A stretch of DNA of 64,000 nucleotides from Sporomusa ovata DSM 2662 (GTDB lineage: Bacteria; Bacillota; Negativicutes; Sporomusales; Sporomusaceae), in assembly GCF_000445445.1 (NCBI RefSeq), contig NZ_ASXP01000007.1, positions 1-64,000 on the forward strand, given 5' to 3'. Each line of letters starts with the position of its first letter. Within the stretch, counting starts at the first letter, position 1. The position numbers and the translations under genes were made by a program. Below are positions 37,366-45,036 of this stretch, piece by piece. The notes beneath the pieces are model-generated. The model was not told where the DNA came from. It made no database searches and saw only the letters and a program-made list of their open reading frames with translations.

Positions 37366-38223
37366 TTAAAGATCCGATTCCCTTTTTATTCGTTGAACTA
37401 AACCAGTTAAAACTCTGCCTGGTCCGATTTCCTCGAATTCCATTTCCCCAAGGCTCAGTAGATTCTTAATGCTTTCATTCCATTTGACTGGACTTGTAAG
37501 CTGTTCAATTAAGGTCTGTTTAATCGCTGATTGTTTATATGGCCGGGCGTAAACATTGGCAATTACTGTAATTGCCAATTCAGAAAACTTAAAGTTATCC
37601 AGGAAAACGGCAAACTTATTTTTAGCTTCTGTCATATACCGGGAATGAAAAGCTCCACTGGTTTTTAAAGGAATGAACATCTGGACTCCCTTAATTCTCT
37701 CAAAGACTACCTTCGCTTGATCGATATCAGTTTTTAAACCTGAAATTACGATTTGTGATGGTGAATTATAATTAGCAATTTCGATATTTTGCAATTGATT
37801 TTGTTGTAAAACAGCTGTTATTTGTTCTTCATCCAGCCCGATAACTGCGGCCATGCCTCCCCCTGTAGCCTGGCTCATGAGTTCCCCTCTTTTTTTTACC
37901 ACTCTTAATCCAGTTTCAAAATCAAACGCTCCTGCCGCAAATAATGCATTGTATTCTCCCAAACTGTGACCTGCTGCAAAATCAGGTTTCTTCCCTGTTT
38001 CTTGGATTTTATGCAGATAACTTAGCGCATTAACTATGTATAAAGCTGGCTGTGTATATTGGGTCTGACTTAATTTCGATTGCGGGTCTTCCAGACAAAG
38101 TTCTTTAATGGAATAGCCTAAAACCCCATCTGCCTGCATCGTTAATTGTTTGAACTCTTCAAAAAGTGTTCCACCCATTCCTTTTGTCTGTGAACCCTGA
38201 CCGGGAAAAATATAGGCAATCAT
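37366..38223 (-). CDS. Trans-acting malonyl-CoA:ACP acyltransferase
   Basis: FabD-like transferase of 285 aa that should charge the AT-less synthase encoded 135 bp downstream with malonyl units. IFPGQGSQTKGMG opens the domain, AGHSLGEYNALFAAG holds the nucleophile serine, and SGAFHSRYM carries the active-site histidine in a malonyl-type specificity box. The start at ATG 38223 is preceded by GGATAGGAAG. It is the first gene of the minus-strand polyketide locus, so the promoter should lie in the A+T-rich 38224-38427 interval, though I could not fix it. Confidence 0.9.
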   Translation of the reverse strand: MIAYIFPGQGSQTKGMGGTLFEEFKQLTMQADGVLGYSIKELCLEDPQSKLSQTQYTQPALYIVNALSYLHKIQETGKKPDFAAGHSLGEYNALFAAGAFDFETGLRVVKKRGELMSQATGGGMAAVIGLDEEQITAVLQQNQLQNIEIANYNSPSQIVISGLKTDIDQAKVVFERIKGVQMFIPLKTSGAFHSRYMTEAKNKFAVFLDNFKFSELAITVIANVYARPYKQSAIKQTLIEQLTSPVKWNESIKNLLSLGEMEFEEIGPGRVLTGLVQRIKRESDL

Positions 38224-38427
38224 GTCTTCCTATCCCCCTTTTAATTAATAGTCAATGTACTAACATAATCGTTATTGAATTGTTAATCATTAGTTATATT
38301 TACATTTATATCAAATATTTGATTTTATTTCCATATAGTTTGTCTTAAAAGGCACTATGCTTGTTTATAAAGTTGAACAGACAGAATGAACTAGCAGTTC
38401 AATGAATGGCTTAAGTATTTTACAGAC

Positions 38428-38480
38428 AAAAAAAAGGGTAAGAATGCAAAACATGTCGCAACATGCTGCATTCCTGCCCT
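38428..38480 (-). terminator. Terminator downstream of the LytTR regulator
   Basis: On the minus strand a long imperfect stem (AGGGCAGGAATGCA...TGCATTCTTACCCT) with an inner ACATG/CATGT pairing ends in eight T residues. It separates the regulator gene from the polyketide locus. Confidence 0.8.
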
Positions 38481-38509
38481 ATTGATGGCCAAGCCTTCTA
38501 ACTATACTA

Positions 38510-39259
38510 TTATATGCAATATCGATTTTGAAACTCTTTCGCACATTCCAAGGTCATTAGTGCGGTTTCCTTCGTGTTGGCCAACTTAACAAGATAGGAT
38601 TTATTACCCCAGGGAGAAAGCTCTCGCACCATCTTCGGATTAATGATAAAACTCTTGTGACAACGGAAAAAATGGTATCTTCCCAATTTTTCTATCAGAT
38701 CCTGTAGAGACTCATATGTCTGCAAGACAATATCTCCCACTGCATAAATCATTGTTTTACGATTACATCGAGTAATTAATACGATATCGGAAATATTTAT
38801 AAACGTACTTTTGTCATTGGAGACTATCTTAAGTTTAATATGATCTCCTGTATCTAATGGACTTTCCAGTTTCAACGAATCGTTTCCATCTTTAACTGTC
38901 TTCAATTTCTTAATTCGTTGTATCGTGTGCTTAATGCGTTCCAGATTAAAGGGTTTAACCAAATAGTCAAAGGCATATACATCAAAAGCCTTATGAGTAT
39001 AGCAATTATATCCGGTAGCAAACACCAGAAAAATATTGGCGTTAATTTCGTAAATTTTCCTGGACACTTCCAGCCCACTCATTTCCGGCATATCAATGTC
39101 CAAAAATACCACTTCCGGCTCTAGCTCTTCCACCATTTCTACCAGTTGCTGTCCATTCTCCGCCTCGCCGATAATACTGACCCCAGGAATCTCCATCAGA
39201 ATTTGTTTTAAAACCCGTCGCATTATAGAATCATCCTCAGCAATGATAACTTTTAACAT
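38510..39259 (-). CDS. LytTR-family response regulator, orphan
   Basis: A two-domain regulator of 249 aa. The receiver domain (about residues 1-120) has VIIAEDDS, phosphoacceptor VVFLDIDMPEMSG and the lysine in YLVKPFNLERI. The LytTR DNA-binding domain (about 140-245) has FINISDIVLITRCNRKTMIY and YHFFRCHKSFIINPKMV. ATG 39259 gives a start directly at the receiver fold, with GGGAAAGG upstream. No histidine kinase lies beside it. It is the nearest regulator upstream of the polyketide locus and a reasonable candidate to control it, but this is inferred from position only. Confidence 0.88.
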   Translation of the reverse strand: MLKVIIAEDDSIMRRVLKQILMEIPGVSIIGEAENGQQLVEMVEELEPEVVFLDIDMPEMSGLEVSRKIYEINANIFLVFATGYNCYTHKAFDVYAFDYLVKPFNLERIKHTIQRIKKLKTVKDGNDSLKLESPLDTGDHIKLKIVSNDKSTFINISDIVLITRCNRKTMIYAVGDIVLQTYESLQDLIEKLGRYHFFRCHKSFIINPKMVRELSPWGNKSYLVKLANTKETALMTLECAKEFQNRYCI

Positions 39260-39316
39260 GTAATGTATTACCTTTCCCAATAAAAATAATATAAGAACAT
39301 CTCTAAATCTTGCCAT

Positions 39317-39704
39317 TCATAACTCGCTTTAACCCATGCAACTGCTTTCTGCCCAACTGTACAACCGGCATTATCACCTTGAAGCAACACCATTGCAATC
39401 ACTGTTCACTTTAATATCGCCATTATATTTATGTACTTACTTTTGCGTCTGTATAGTCCATACTCCTCCCTTCCCCTTTGGTAGAAAATCCTGGTGTAAC
39501 AATCTTGTCCACAATATTACTTGAAAAAAATTATATATTATATTATTTTTGCATAATACTACTATATTTACCATAAATTATAAAATTCCTGCTGTTTTTA
39601 CATAATTTAACAGAAAATTTATACCGTTTTTACATTACTAGCGATACGGTTTTATACATCACCTATAATAACGGCTTATTTATTTTACTGTCTATATAAC
39701 AGAC
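39317..39704. other. A+T-rich intergenic region with LytTR-like direct repeats
   Basis: No gene is recognised. Three related words, CTGTTTTTACATAA (39592), ACCGTTTTTACATTA (39623) and TACGGTTTTATACATC (39645), lie 21-32 bp apart. ACCGTTTTT resembles the A/T-A/C-C/A-GTT core described for LytTR proteins, so autoregulation by the product of 38510-39259 is possible. Confidence 0.35.
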
Positions 39705-39744
39705 AAATGCCTTACAGTTCGGGGCTTTGAACTGTAAGGCATTT
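39705..39744. repeat. Inverted repeat (AAATGCCTTACAGTTC stem), copy 2
   Basis: Perfect 16-bp arms at 39705-39720 and 39729-39744 enclose an 8-nt loop (GGGGCTTT). It shares its stem with 13520-13555. It lies just beyond the stop of the small gene at 39777 and may terminate it. Confidence 0.75.
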
Positions 39745-39776
39745 ATTTGCTATATTACAATTATTATTCATCATCG

Positions 39777-40040
39777 TTACCCTAAGATTTTCTTTGCCAA
39801 ATTATTTCTGGCCGGATATTGCTGGTATAGCCTGCTGGATTTAGCAGTAAGCTCCCATCTGCATTCTACTGACTTGTTCAACTCTGCTAAAGCGATATCC
39901 AAGGCCTTACCTTTTTCATAAATCTCTTGTTCGCGCCCCTTAGTTGGCTTTCGATTTCTAGCCTCACGATATTCCTTGGCTAATTTAATAACAGCCCATA
40001 GACGCTCAATTTCATTTTGCATCTTTAATGGATCAGTCAT
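39777..40040 (-). CDS. Small helical hypothetical protein
   Basis: An 87-aa protein starting at ATG 40040, chosen because AGAAGGAGTATTGG precedes it. It is rich in charged residues and predicted to be mostly helical (QNEIERLWAVIKLAKEYREA; KGKALDIALAELNKSV). Size and the two-helix layout with a KALDIAL segment faintly recall Spo0E-like phosphatases, but the defining SxxLD motif is not clear, so I do not name it. It has a good ribosome site and is followed by a hairpin, so it is probably a real gene. Confidence 0.55.
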   Translation of the reverse strand: MTDPLKMQNEIERLWAVIKLAKEYREARNRKPTKGREQEIYEKGKALDIALAELNKSVECRWELTAKSSRLYQQYPARNNLAKKILG

Positions 40041-40234
40041 ATCCAATACTCCTTCTGCTCTTCCAGGTACCTGCAACCTATACAAGTACCGATGTTAAGA
40101 TTATTTCTACAATTCGCATTTTCCAGTCACATTAACTCAACTAGCGCCAGTTTAAGCCAATGCAGAGTAGTACAGAAAGAGTGAAGGGGCCTACTTTTGT
40201 AGTAAGCCCATCGCGCCTCTTCATCCTTGTTAGT

Positions 40235-41290
40235 TTAGTAAGGTCTTACTATAATCTTGACATTTTGCTCTTTCCGGTTTACCAGTTCCTCAAACCCTTT
40301 TTCAATAATATCGTCAATACTTATCTTACCGGTAATCATCGGTTCAACATCTATCCTGCCATCGGATATAAGCTGGATAGCAGGAGCAAACTCGCCATAG
40401 TACGCCAAACAGCCTTTTACATCTCTTTCGGTAAAGGACAACGCATTGAAATTCAAAGCAGTTTCTCTTTCATAAATACCTACAATAACTACCTTACCTG
40501 CTGACCGCGCGCATTCAATGGCCGTAGGGGTTGCCTTATCACTGCCTACACAGTCAAGCACAACATCAGCGCCACCATGAGTAAGTTCCTTGATTCTAGC
40601 CACTACATCAATTTTCGAAGGATCCAATACTTCATTGGCACCCACCTGTAAAGCAAGATCCTTCCGGGCTTTAGCTACTTCGATACAGTAAATTTGGCTA
40701 GCTCCAGCGGCTTTTGCTGCCATAATAGCGCCCAAGCCAATAGTGCCGGCCCCAACAACTACTACAGTGTTGCCGATAATAACCGGCGCGCGGCGCACGG
40801 CGTGAATGGCCACAGCTAGCGGTTCAACCAGTGCGGCAGTTTCATAAGACATATCATTAGGAATTTTATACATTGTATACGCAGGTACATTTACATACTC
40901 GGCAAAAGCACCATCAGTCATTAATCCGGTAAAAGCCAGTTTCTCGCATAGGCTATACCGATTCTCTTTGCAGCGCGAGCATTCCCAGCATACTTGACAA
41001 GCATCAGGAGCAACCCGGTCACCGACTTTAACATTTGTAACGCCAGAACCTATCTCTACTACTTGCCCGGAAAATTCATGACCAAGAATTACCGGTGCCG
41101 TATCTCCTGTCAAAGCATGCGGTTTATCTACGGGAATGAAAATTGGGCCAGCCAAATATTCGTGTAGATCTGAGCCGCAAATTCCACACCACTCAACTTT
41201 AACCTTTACCCAACCTTCTTTAGGACTTGGCGGCTCCGGAACATCCATAACCCGAACATCCTTTTTACCATACCATACTGCTGCTTTCAT
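40235..41290 (-). CDS. 2,3-butanediol dehydrogenase / zinc-dependent alcohol dehydrogenase
   Basis: Medium-chain zinc dehydrogenase of 351 aa that probably interconverts acetoin and 2,3-butanediol with NAD(H). Catalytic zinc ligands are in CGICGSDLHEY and the following GHEFSGQVVE. The structural zinc site is the four-cysteine CQVCWECSRCKENRYSLC, and the Rossmann motif is VVVVGAGTIGLGAI. The long DLHEYLAGPIFIP segment is typical of butanediol dehydrogenases. ATG 41290 follows AGGGGGAT. A sigma-54 promoter at 41464 and activator sites at 41566 place it in the same regulon as the acetoin operon. Sorbitol or threonine dehydrogenase activity is the main alternative. Confidence 0.87.
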   Translation of the reverse strand: MKAAVWYGKKDVRVMDVPEPPSPKEGWVKVKVEWCGICGSDLHEYLAGPIFIPVDKPHALTGDTAPVILGHEFSGQVVEIGSGVTNVKVGDRVAPDACQVCWECSRCKENRYSLCEKLAFTGLMTDGAFAEYVNVPAYTMYKIPNDMSYETAALVEPLAVAIHAVRRAPVIIGNTVVVVGAGTIGLGAIMAAKAAGASQIYCIEVAKARKDLALQVGANEVLDPSKIDVVARIKELTHGGADVVLDCVGSDKATPTAIECARSAGKVVIVGIYERETALNFNALSFTERDVKGCLAYYGEFAPAIQLISDGRIDVEPMITGKISIDDIIEKGFEELVNRKEQNVKIIVRPY

Positions 41291-41463
41291 CAAAAAAATC
41301 CCCCTTTATTATGTTGTTTAAAAAACATGTCCTAAATGTAAAGCACTTTCCTCCTTCCCCTTTCCTGCTTTGGGATCGCCTATAATTTATGAACCATACC
41401 CAAAGTCATAATATTACAAATTTTAGTTTCTTGAATAAGCACTAACATCACAGCTTTATTTAT

Positions 41464-41480
41464 CGCAAAAAACATGCCAA
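41464..41480 (-). promoter_or_regulatory. Sigma-54 promoter of the butanediol dehydrogenase gene
   Basis: The minus strand reads TTGGCATGTTTTTTGCG, with -24 GG and -12 GC in register. It is about 170 bp upstream of the ATG at 41290. Confidence 0.7.
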
Positions 41481-41565
41481 CATTTCGAATTATTGTACAA
41501 TTAAAATAAATCTGCAGAATGGAAGCATTTTCTTTATATTAGAAAAGTAGCGCTACAACCTGGTT

Positions 41566-41642
41566 TGTAGCGAAGTGTTTCGATAAATTGCAAAGTGTAT
41601 TCTTGCAAACATATAACCAACACTACACATTGCAACATTTCG
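41566..41642. promoter_or_regulatory. Upstream activator-site cluster B
   Basis: Contains TGTAGCGAAGTGTTTCG, GCAAAGTGTATTCTTGCAA and CACTACACATTGCAACATTT in the same order and orientation as clusters A, C and D. It lies 85-180 bp upstream of the sigma-54 promoter at 41464. Confidence 0.65.
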
Positions 41643-41732
41643 TCCGAAAACCAACAACAATTGCATTATCTGGTTTAGCTAATACTTAGAGTGCGGATTA
41701 AAAAGCACTATCGCGCCCTTGAGGATACGGCT

Positions 41733-41806
41733 TTAACCGCAGAGTACACAGAGAGCGCAGAGGAGAGATGTATATCGAGACATTCCCTCTGCGTCTCTGC
41801 GGTTAA
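41733..41806. repeat. Imperfect inverted repeat built of GCAGAG words
   Basis: The left arm begins TTAACCGCAGAG and the right arm ends CTCTGCGGTTAA, with further GCAGAG/CTCTGC units inside. It looks like a dispersed intergenic repeat of the kind scattered through many genomes. It lies between the porin terminator and activator-site cluster B. Confidence 0.6.
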
Positions 41807-41830
41807 AAAAACTTATACTTATCTTATAAA

Positions 41831-41865
41831 AAAAGGTCTACCGTCTTACTCACGGTAGACCTTTT
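41831..41865 (-). terminator. Terminator of the SLH porin gene
   Basis: Perfect 14-bp arms AAAAGGTCTACCGT/ACGGTAGACCTTTT with a 7-nt loop, followed by T residues on the minus strand, 16 bp beyond the porin stop. Confidence 0.85.
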
Positions 41866-41881
41866 GTCCAGAGTTCTAGCT

Positions 41882-43264
41882 TTAGTAAATGAAATCCAGA
41901 GCACAGTAGAAGACGCTGTTAGTTTTAGCTGCCGCTGCATTAATCGGCTTAATTCGATCATAGCCGGCCATTAAGACGACATTTTTCCAGGGAACCCACT
42001 GATAATCGAACCGAACCGCATTAACATTATCAATGGCATTCATCAAATTACCTTGCGTATCGGTAGCCCACGGCGACCAAGTTGCGTACGCGTTATAGTT
42101 ATGCCTCCCGGCAACGCCTGCCGGCATATGACGATAGGATAATCCCCAGGCCTGCGCACCTGTCTTTGCAGGGTCAACCATGGTAACCAACGCAGGATTC
42201 CAATAGGTAAAGCCATAATCCGAATTAAGAGCTATCCAATAACCCGACTTGCCTTTAACAGCAGGGTTATCGGCCTCATTTCTCGCCCATTCACCCGAAA
42301 TTGCCAGCTTGGAGTTAGGAATCTGGAAAGCAGCATTAATGGAATATACTTTAAGATCCTCTGCCTCCGTATCGTTTACCGGAAAGTTCCAGCCGTCCTG
42401 CTGGTAATAATATGCACCAATATCGGAGGTCTTGGTTGGCTTATAAATAAACTCAGCATAGTTGTAGGATGATGTGCGGTTTTTCGATACATCAAACGGC
42501 GGATTGGTACTACGGCCTGTCCCGGCTCGAAACCATAAGCTCTTGTCGGCGTTGTAAACACTGTAGTTAATGCCATCAGCCTTAAAGTCGCGGTTTATAA
42601 AACCGCCTTTGCCAGGATAAAGAATATTTCTGCCTAATTCTACTTTACCACCCAGCACATTGCCGGTCACATAGAACAAATCTATTTGGGCATTATCGTC
42701 GTAGTTTCCCTGATGGAAATTAAAATTGTCCTGATGAATGCGGGCATCCCATTGCCATACCTCATTGACTTTTTGATTAAAATTAATACGGACCCGCTCT
42801 GAAAACTGACCCTTTTGGTCAATGTTGGCATTACCAACCAGGCCGCCCCCATCATTTGGCCCCAGCGAGGTATGGGTAAATTGAAAACGAGTATTCATAC
42901 TAAAGTTCAATTTTTGCTTGGCTTCCACTTTGTCTACGCGTGCATCCAGCCTGGCGATTTCGGAATTAAATTCGCTTGCCAGTTTCTCAATGAGAGCCTT
43001 TTGCTGAGCATTAGCCTTATTCGCTTTTGTCATGGCATTACCGACAATAACAGCCATTTCGTAGCGGGTTATCGTGCGGTCACCACGGAAGTATCCGTCA
43101 CCATAGCCATCTAGAATACCATCTTTTGCCAGTTGATTTATGGCATCGTAGGCCCAGTGTTTAGGTGGAACATCTGCAAAGATAGACGGTTGTGCGGCAA
43201 TTACCGTGGAAGAAAAAGTCATAACAAGTACTAAAACCAGGATGAATACATACCGTTTATTCAT
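41882..43264 (-). CDS. SLH-domain outer-membrane porin (OmpM type)
   Basis: Outer-membrane channel tethered to the cell wall, typical of Negativicutes. A signal peptide (MNKRYVFILVLVLVMTFSST, cleaved after VIAA) leads into one SLH domain (about residues 28-85: FADVPPKHWAYDAINQLAKD, YFRGDRTITRYEMA). A short coiled coil (NSEIARLDARVDKVEAKQ) follows, then a beta-barrel of alternating strands ending in VFYCALDFIY. The length of 460 aa is usual for this group. A sigma-54 promoter (43398) and a shared activator region indicate co-regulation with the divergent membrane protein and the acetoin genes, suggesting a substrate-specific porin. Confidence 0.92.
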   Translation of the reverse strand: MNKRYVFILVLVLVMTFSSTVIAAQPSIFADVPPKHWAYDAINQLAKDGILDGYGDGYFRGDRTITRYEMAVIVGNAMTKANKANAQQKALIEKLASEFNSEIARLDARVDKVEAKQKLNFSMNTRFQFTHTSLGPNDGGGLVGNANIDQKGQFSERVRINFNQKVNEVWQWDARIHQDNFNFHQGNYDDNAQIDLFYVTGNVLGGKVELGRNILYPGKGGFINRDFKADGINYSVYNADKSLWFRAGTGRSTNPPFDVSKNRTSSYNYAEFIYKPTKTSDIGAYYYQQDGWNFPVNDTEAEDLKVYSINAAFQIPNSKLAISGEWARNEADNPAVKGKSGYWIALNSDYGFTYWNPALVTMVDPAKTGAQAWGLSYRHMPAGVAGRHNYNAYATWSPWATDTQGNLMNAIDNVNAVRFDYQWVPWKNVVLMAGYDRIKPINAAAAKTNSVFYCALDFIY

Positions 43265-43397
43265 AAGCGCCTCCTACTAGAAATATTTTTTACTGGCATC
43301 AATATTGTTTGGTTTGTTAATTCATTGTTATGCCTCCTTCCCGCTGCTCCGATTTACCATTGTCTTCAAAAAAAACCATAAACCATATTGCATCCTT

Positions 43398-43413
43398 TGC
43401 AAAAAGTATGCCA
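43398..43413 (-). promoter_or_regulatory. Sigma-54 promoter of the porin gene
   Basis: The minus strand reads TGGCATACTTTTTGCA, a near-perfect -24/-12 match, about 135 bp upstream of the porin ATG at 43264. Confidence 0.75.
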
Positions 43414-43487
43414 CCGGCTGGAATTTGGACAAACCGAAGAATTAAAACCGCTATTTGATTGTTACCACAAAATCTAAAACTGTAAAT

Positions 43488-43565
43488 TGTAGCATATTGC
43501 CGCAAACATTCCCAAAGTGTAGCTCCCGCCATCATAAGAACACTACACACTGATACATTTTTCGG
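43488..43565. promoter_or_regulatory. Upstream activator-site cluster C, shared by divergent promoters
   Basis: TGTAGCATATTGCCGCAA, CCCAAAGTGTAGC and CACTACACACTGATACATTT almost repeat cluster A. It sits between the porin promoter (75 bp away) and the plus-strand promoter at 43696 (130 bp away), so one activator could serve both. Confidence 0.7.
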
Positions 43566-43695
43566 CAAACCTGAGACGATAATGTAGAATCAGGCTACAG
43601 GCAACAGCACCACAACATCCTGCCTTCCGTATAGGCCAAAGCACTAACCAGCCACCTAACAGAAAATTCAGCAATTTTGCCGGTTTGGTAATTAC

Positions 43696-43711
43696 TGGCA
43701 TGGTACTTGCA
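43696..43711 (+). promoter_or_regulatory. Sigma-54 promoter of the divergent membrane-protein gene
   Basis: The plus strand reads TGGCATGGTACTTGCA, matching TGGCAC-N5-TTGCA, about 145 bp upstream of the ATG at 43858. Confidence 0.75.
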
Positions 43712-43857
43712 TTTAAACTCATAGGCAAGGTTTTTTCTAATAATTCAGACGACAGGTTCTGAGAAGGAGGGATACTATGACAGCTACAATCATTATTTGC
43801 TAGTAGAAGCCTTGTTGCCGGTGGCGAGTATGTAAAATCCAAAAGGAGGTTAATCGA

Positions 43858-44952
43858 ATGGAAGAAAAAAAGAGTTCATTTGCACTAGGAACTTTTACTT
43901 ATGGAATAAGCAATACGATCATAATCCTGGTTTTAAGTTTAGCTATATGGTTTTTATGGGGACTTGATATCGAAACACTGTTCCCCGGAATGTTCGGCGC
44001 CTATTTGTTTTGGGCGGTACTATGTATTGTATTTTTAGGATTTTGCGGCGAATCATGGCCGTTCACCAAATTGCCGCAACCACAGGCTGGAATTTTGGCC
44101 CTTCTTGTCACACTGATCTTAGATGTTATTATTGTAAATGCCCTAAGTGGCTACGGCAGCGTAATTCCGACCTTCAGCACTGCACCTGGCGGTACCGGCT
44201 GGACCGCTATCGCGATGATTGTTCTATTTGGCTTTTACGGTTACGGCGTACAGTCTAATAATATGGATCACTGGCCGTGGAAGGATATCGGATTAAAACA
44301 ACCGTATGTTGGCATAATTGAAATATTTGTCGGTACTTTTATTACCGGAGTACTATACTTTCTGCTGATGTATCCAACCCTAGCGACTTATGCAAACAAA
44401 ATTCAGCCACTCCTCCCTTTACCTACTGTTGTTGGCTGGTTTTACTCGGTTGTAGTATTTTGGTTGACTTCCGCTCTACTATGGGAAAACTGGCCCTGGT
44501 CAATGTTCCGTTCGCGGGCTGCTAAAGCGATTGCCTCATTGTTTGGTAATTTTTTGGGCGGTACTGCTGTTTTTTACTTCTTTATGTACCTATTACAAAA
44601 TTTTTTAATTCCGGCAGATGCCCAAAAAGCTTTGGGCGATGGTATTACACTGTGGCCGGCACAATTAGGAGTATGCATAGCGGGAGTAGAGCTTGCCATG
44701 CTCTTATGCTTCCAAAGCTGGCCTACAGCCGGCAGTTTGTCTACCAGGCTGATTATTAGAACCATTATCGGTTTCGCCGTAGGTGTACTGGTTTTTTATA
44801 TCTATACAAGATGGTTTGGCTTTGTACTGCAAGAAGCACCAGTCACCAAGGATTTTGGCGGAAATCCGTTAATGTTTATGGACTTATTTAACTGTGTATT
44901 GTTAATATACACAGTGTATTTTGCCAGTTGGCCTTTGAAATCACAAAAATAA
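43858..44952 (+). CDS. Polytopic membrane protein with repeated Trp-Pro motifs, unknown function
   Basis: A 364-aa integral membrane protein with about nine or ten hydrophobic helices; I do not recognise its family. Five Trp-Pro pairs recur after helices: GESWPFTKL, DHWPWKDIG, ENWPWSMFR, QSWPTAGSL and ASWPLKSQK. This suggests internal repetition or a conserved pore or interface motif. The start is ATG 43858 after AAAGGAGGTT. It is divergent from the SLH porin, has its own sigma-54 promoter and shares activator sites with the porin. By context it may be an inner-membrane carrier for acetoin, butanediol or a related compound. No ATPase or known transporter signature is seen. Confidence 0.85.
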   Translation: MEEKKSSFALGTFTYGISNTIIILVLSLAIWFLWGLDIETLFPGMFGAYLFWAVLCIVFLGFCGESWPFTKLPQPQAGILALLVTLILDVIIVNALSGYGSVIPTFSTAPGGTGWTAIAMIVLFGFYGYGVQSNNMDHWPWKDIGLKQPYVGIIEIFVGTFITGVLYFLLMYPTLATYANKIQPLLPLPTVVGWFYSVVVFWLTSALLWENWPWSMFRSRAAKAIASLFGNFLGGTAVFYFFMYLLQNFLIPADAQKALGDGITLWPAQLGVCIAGVELAMLLCFQSWPTAGSLSTRLIIRTIIGFAVGVLVFYIYTRWFGFVLQEAPVTKDFGGNPLMFMDLFNCVLLIYTVYFASWPLKSQK

Positions 44953-44970
44953 TTTGTATACCACTAAGTA

Positions 44971-45006
44971 GGGGCTGTGCTGAAATTGCAATTTCAGCAC
45001 AGCCCC
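44971..45006. terminator. Long hairpin between convergent genes
   Basis: Perfect 17-bp arms GGGGCTGTGCTGAAATT/AATTTCAGCACAGCCCC around a 2-nt loop lie between the convergent membrane-protein and chemoreceptor genes. No T run follows, so it is a likely but non-canonical bidirectional terminator. Confidence 0.6.
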
Positions 45007-45036
45007 TGCTTGCTATCCACACATATGATTGCACAC

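Noticed and set aside
39777..40040. Naming the small protein as Spo0E
   Set aside because: Only size and helical layout agree; the conserved SxxLD signature is not clear.
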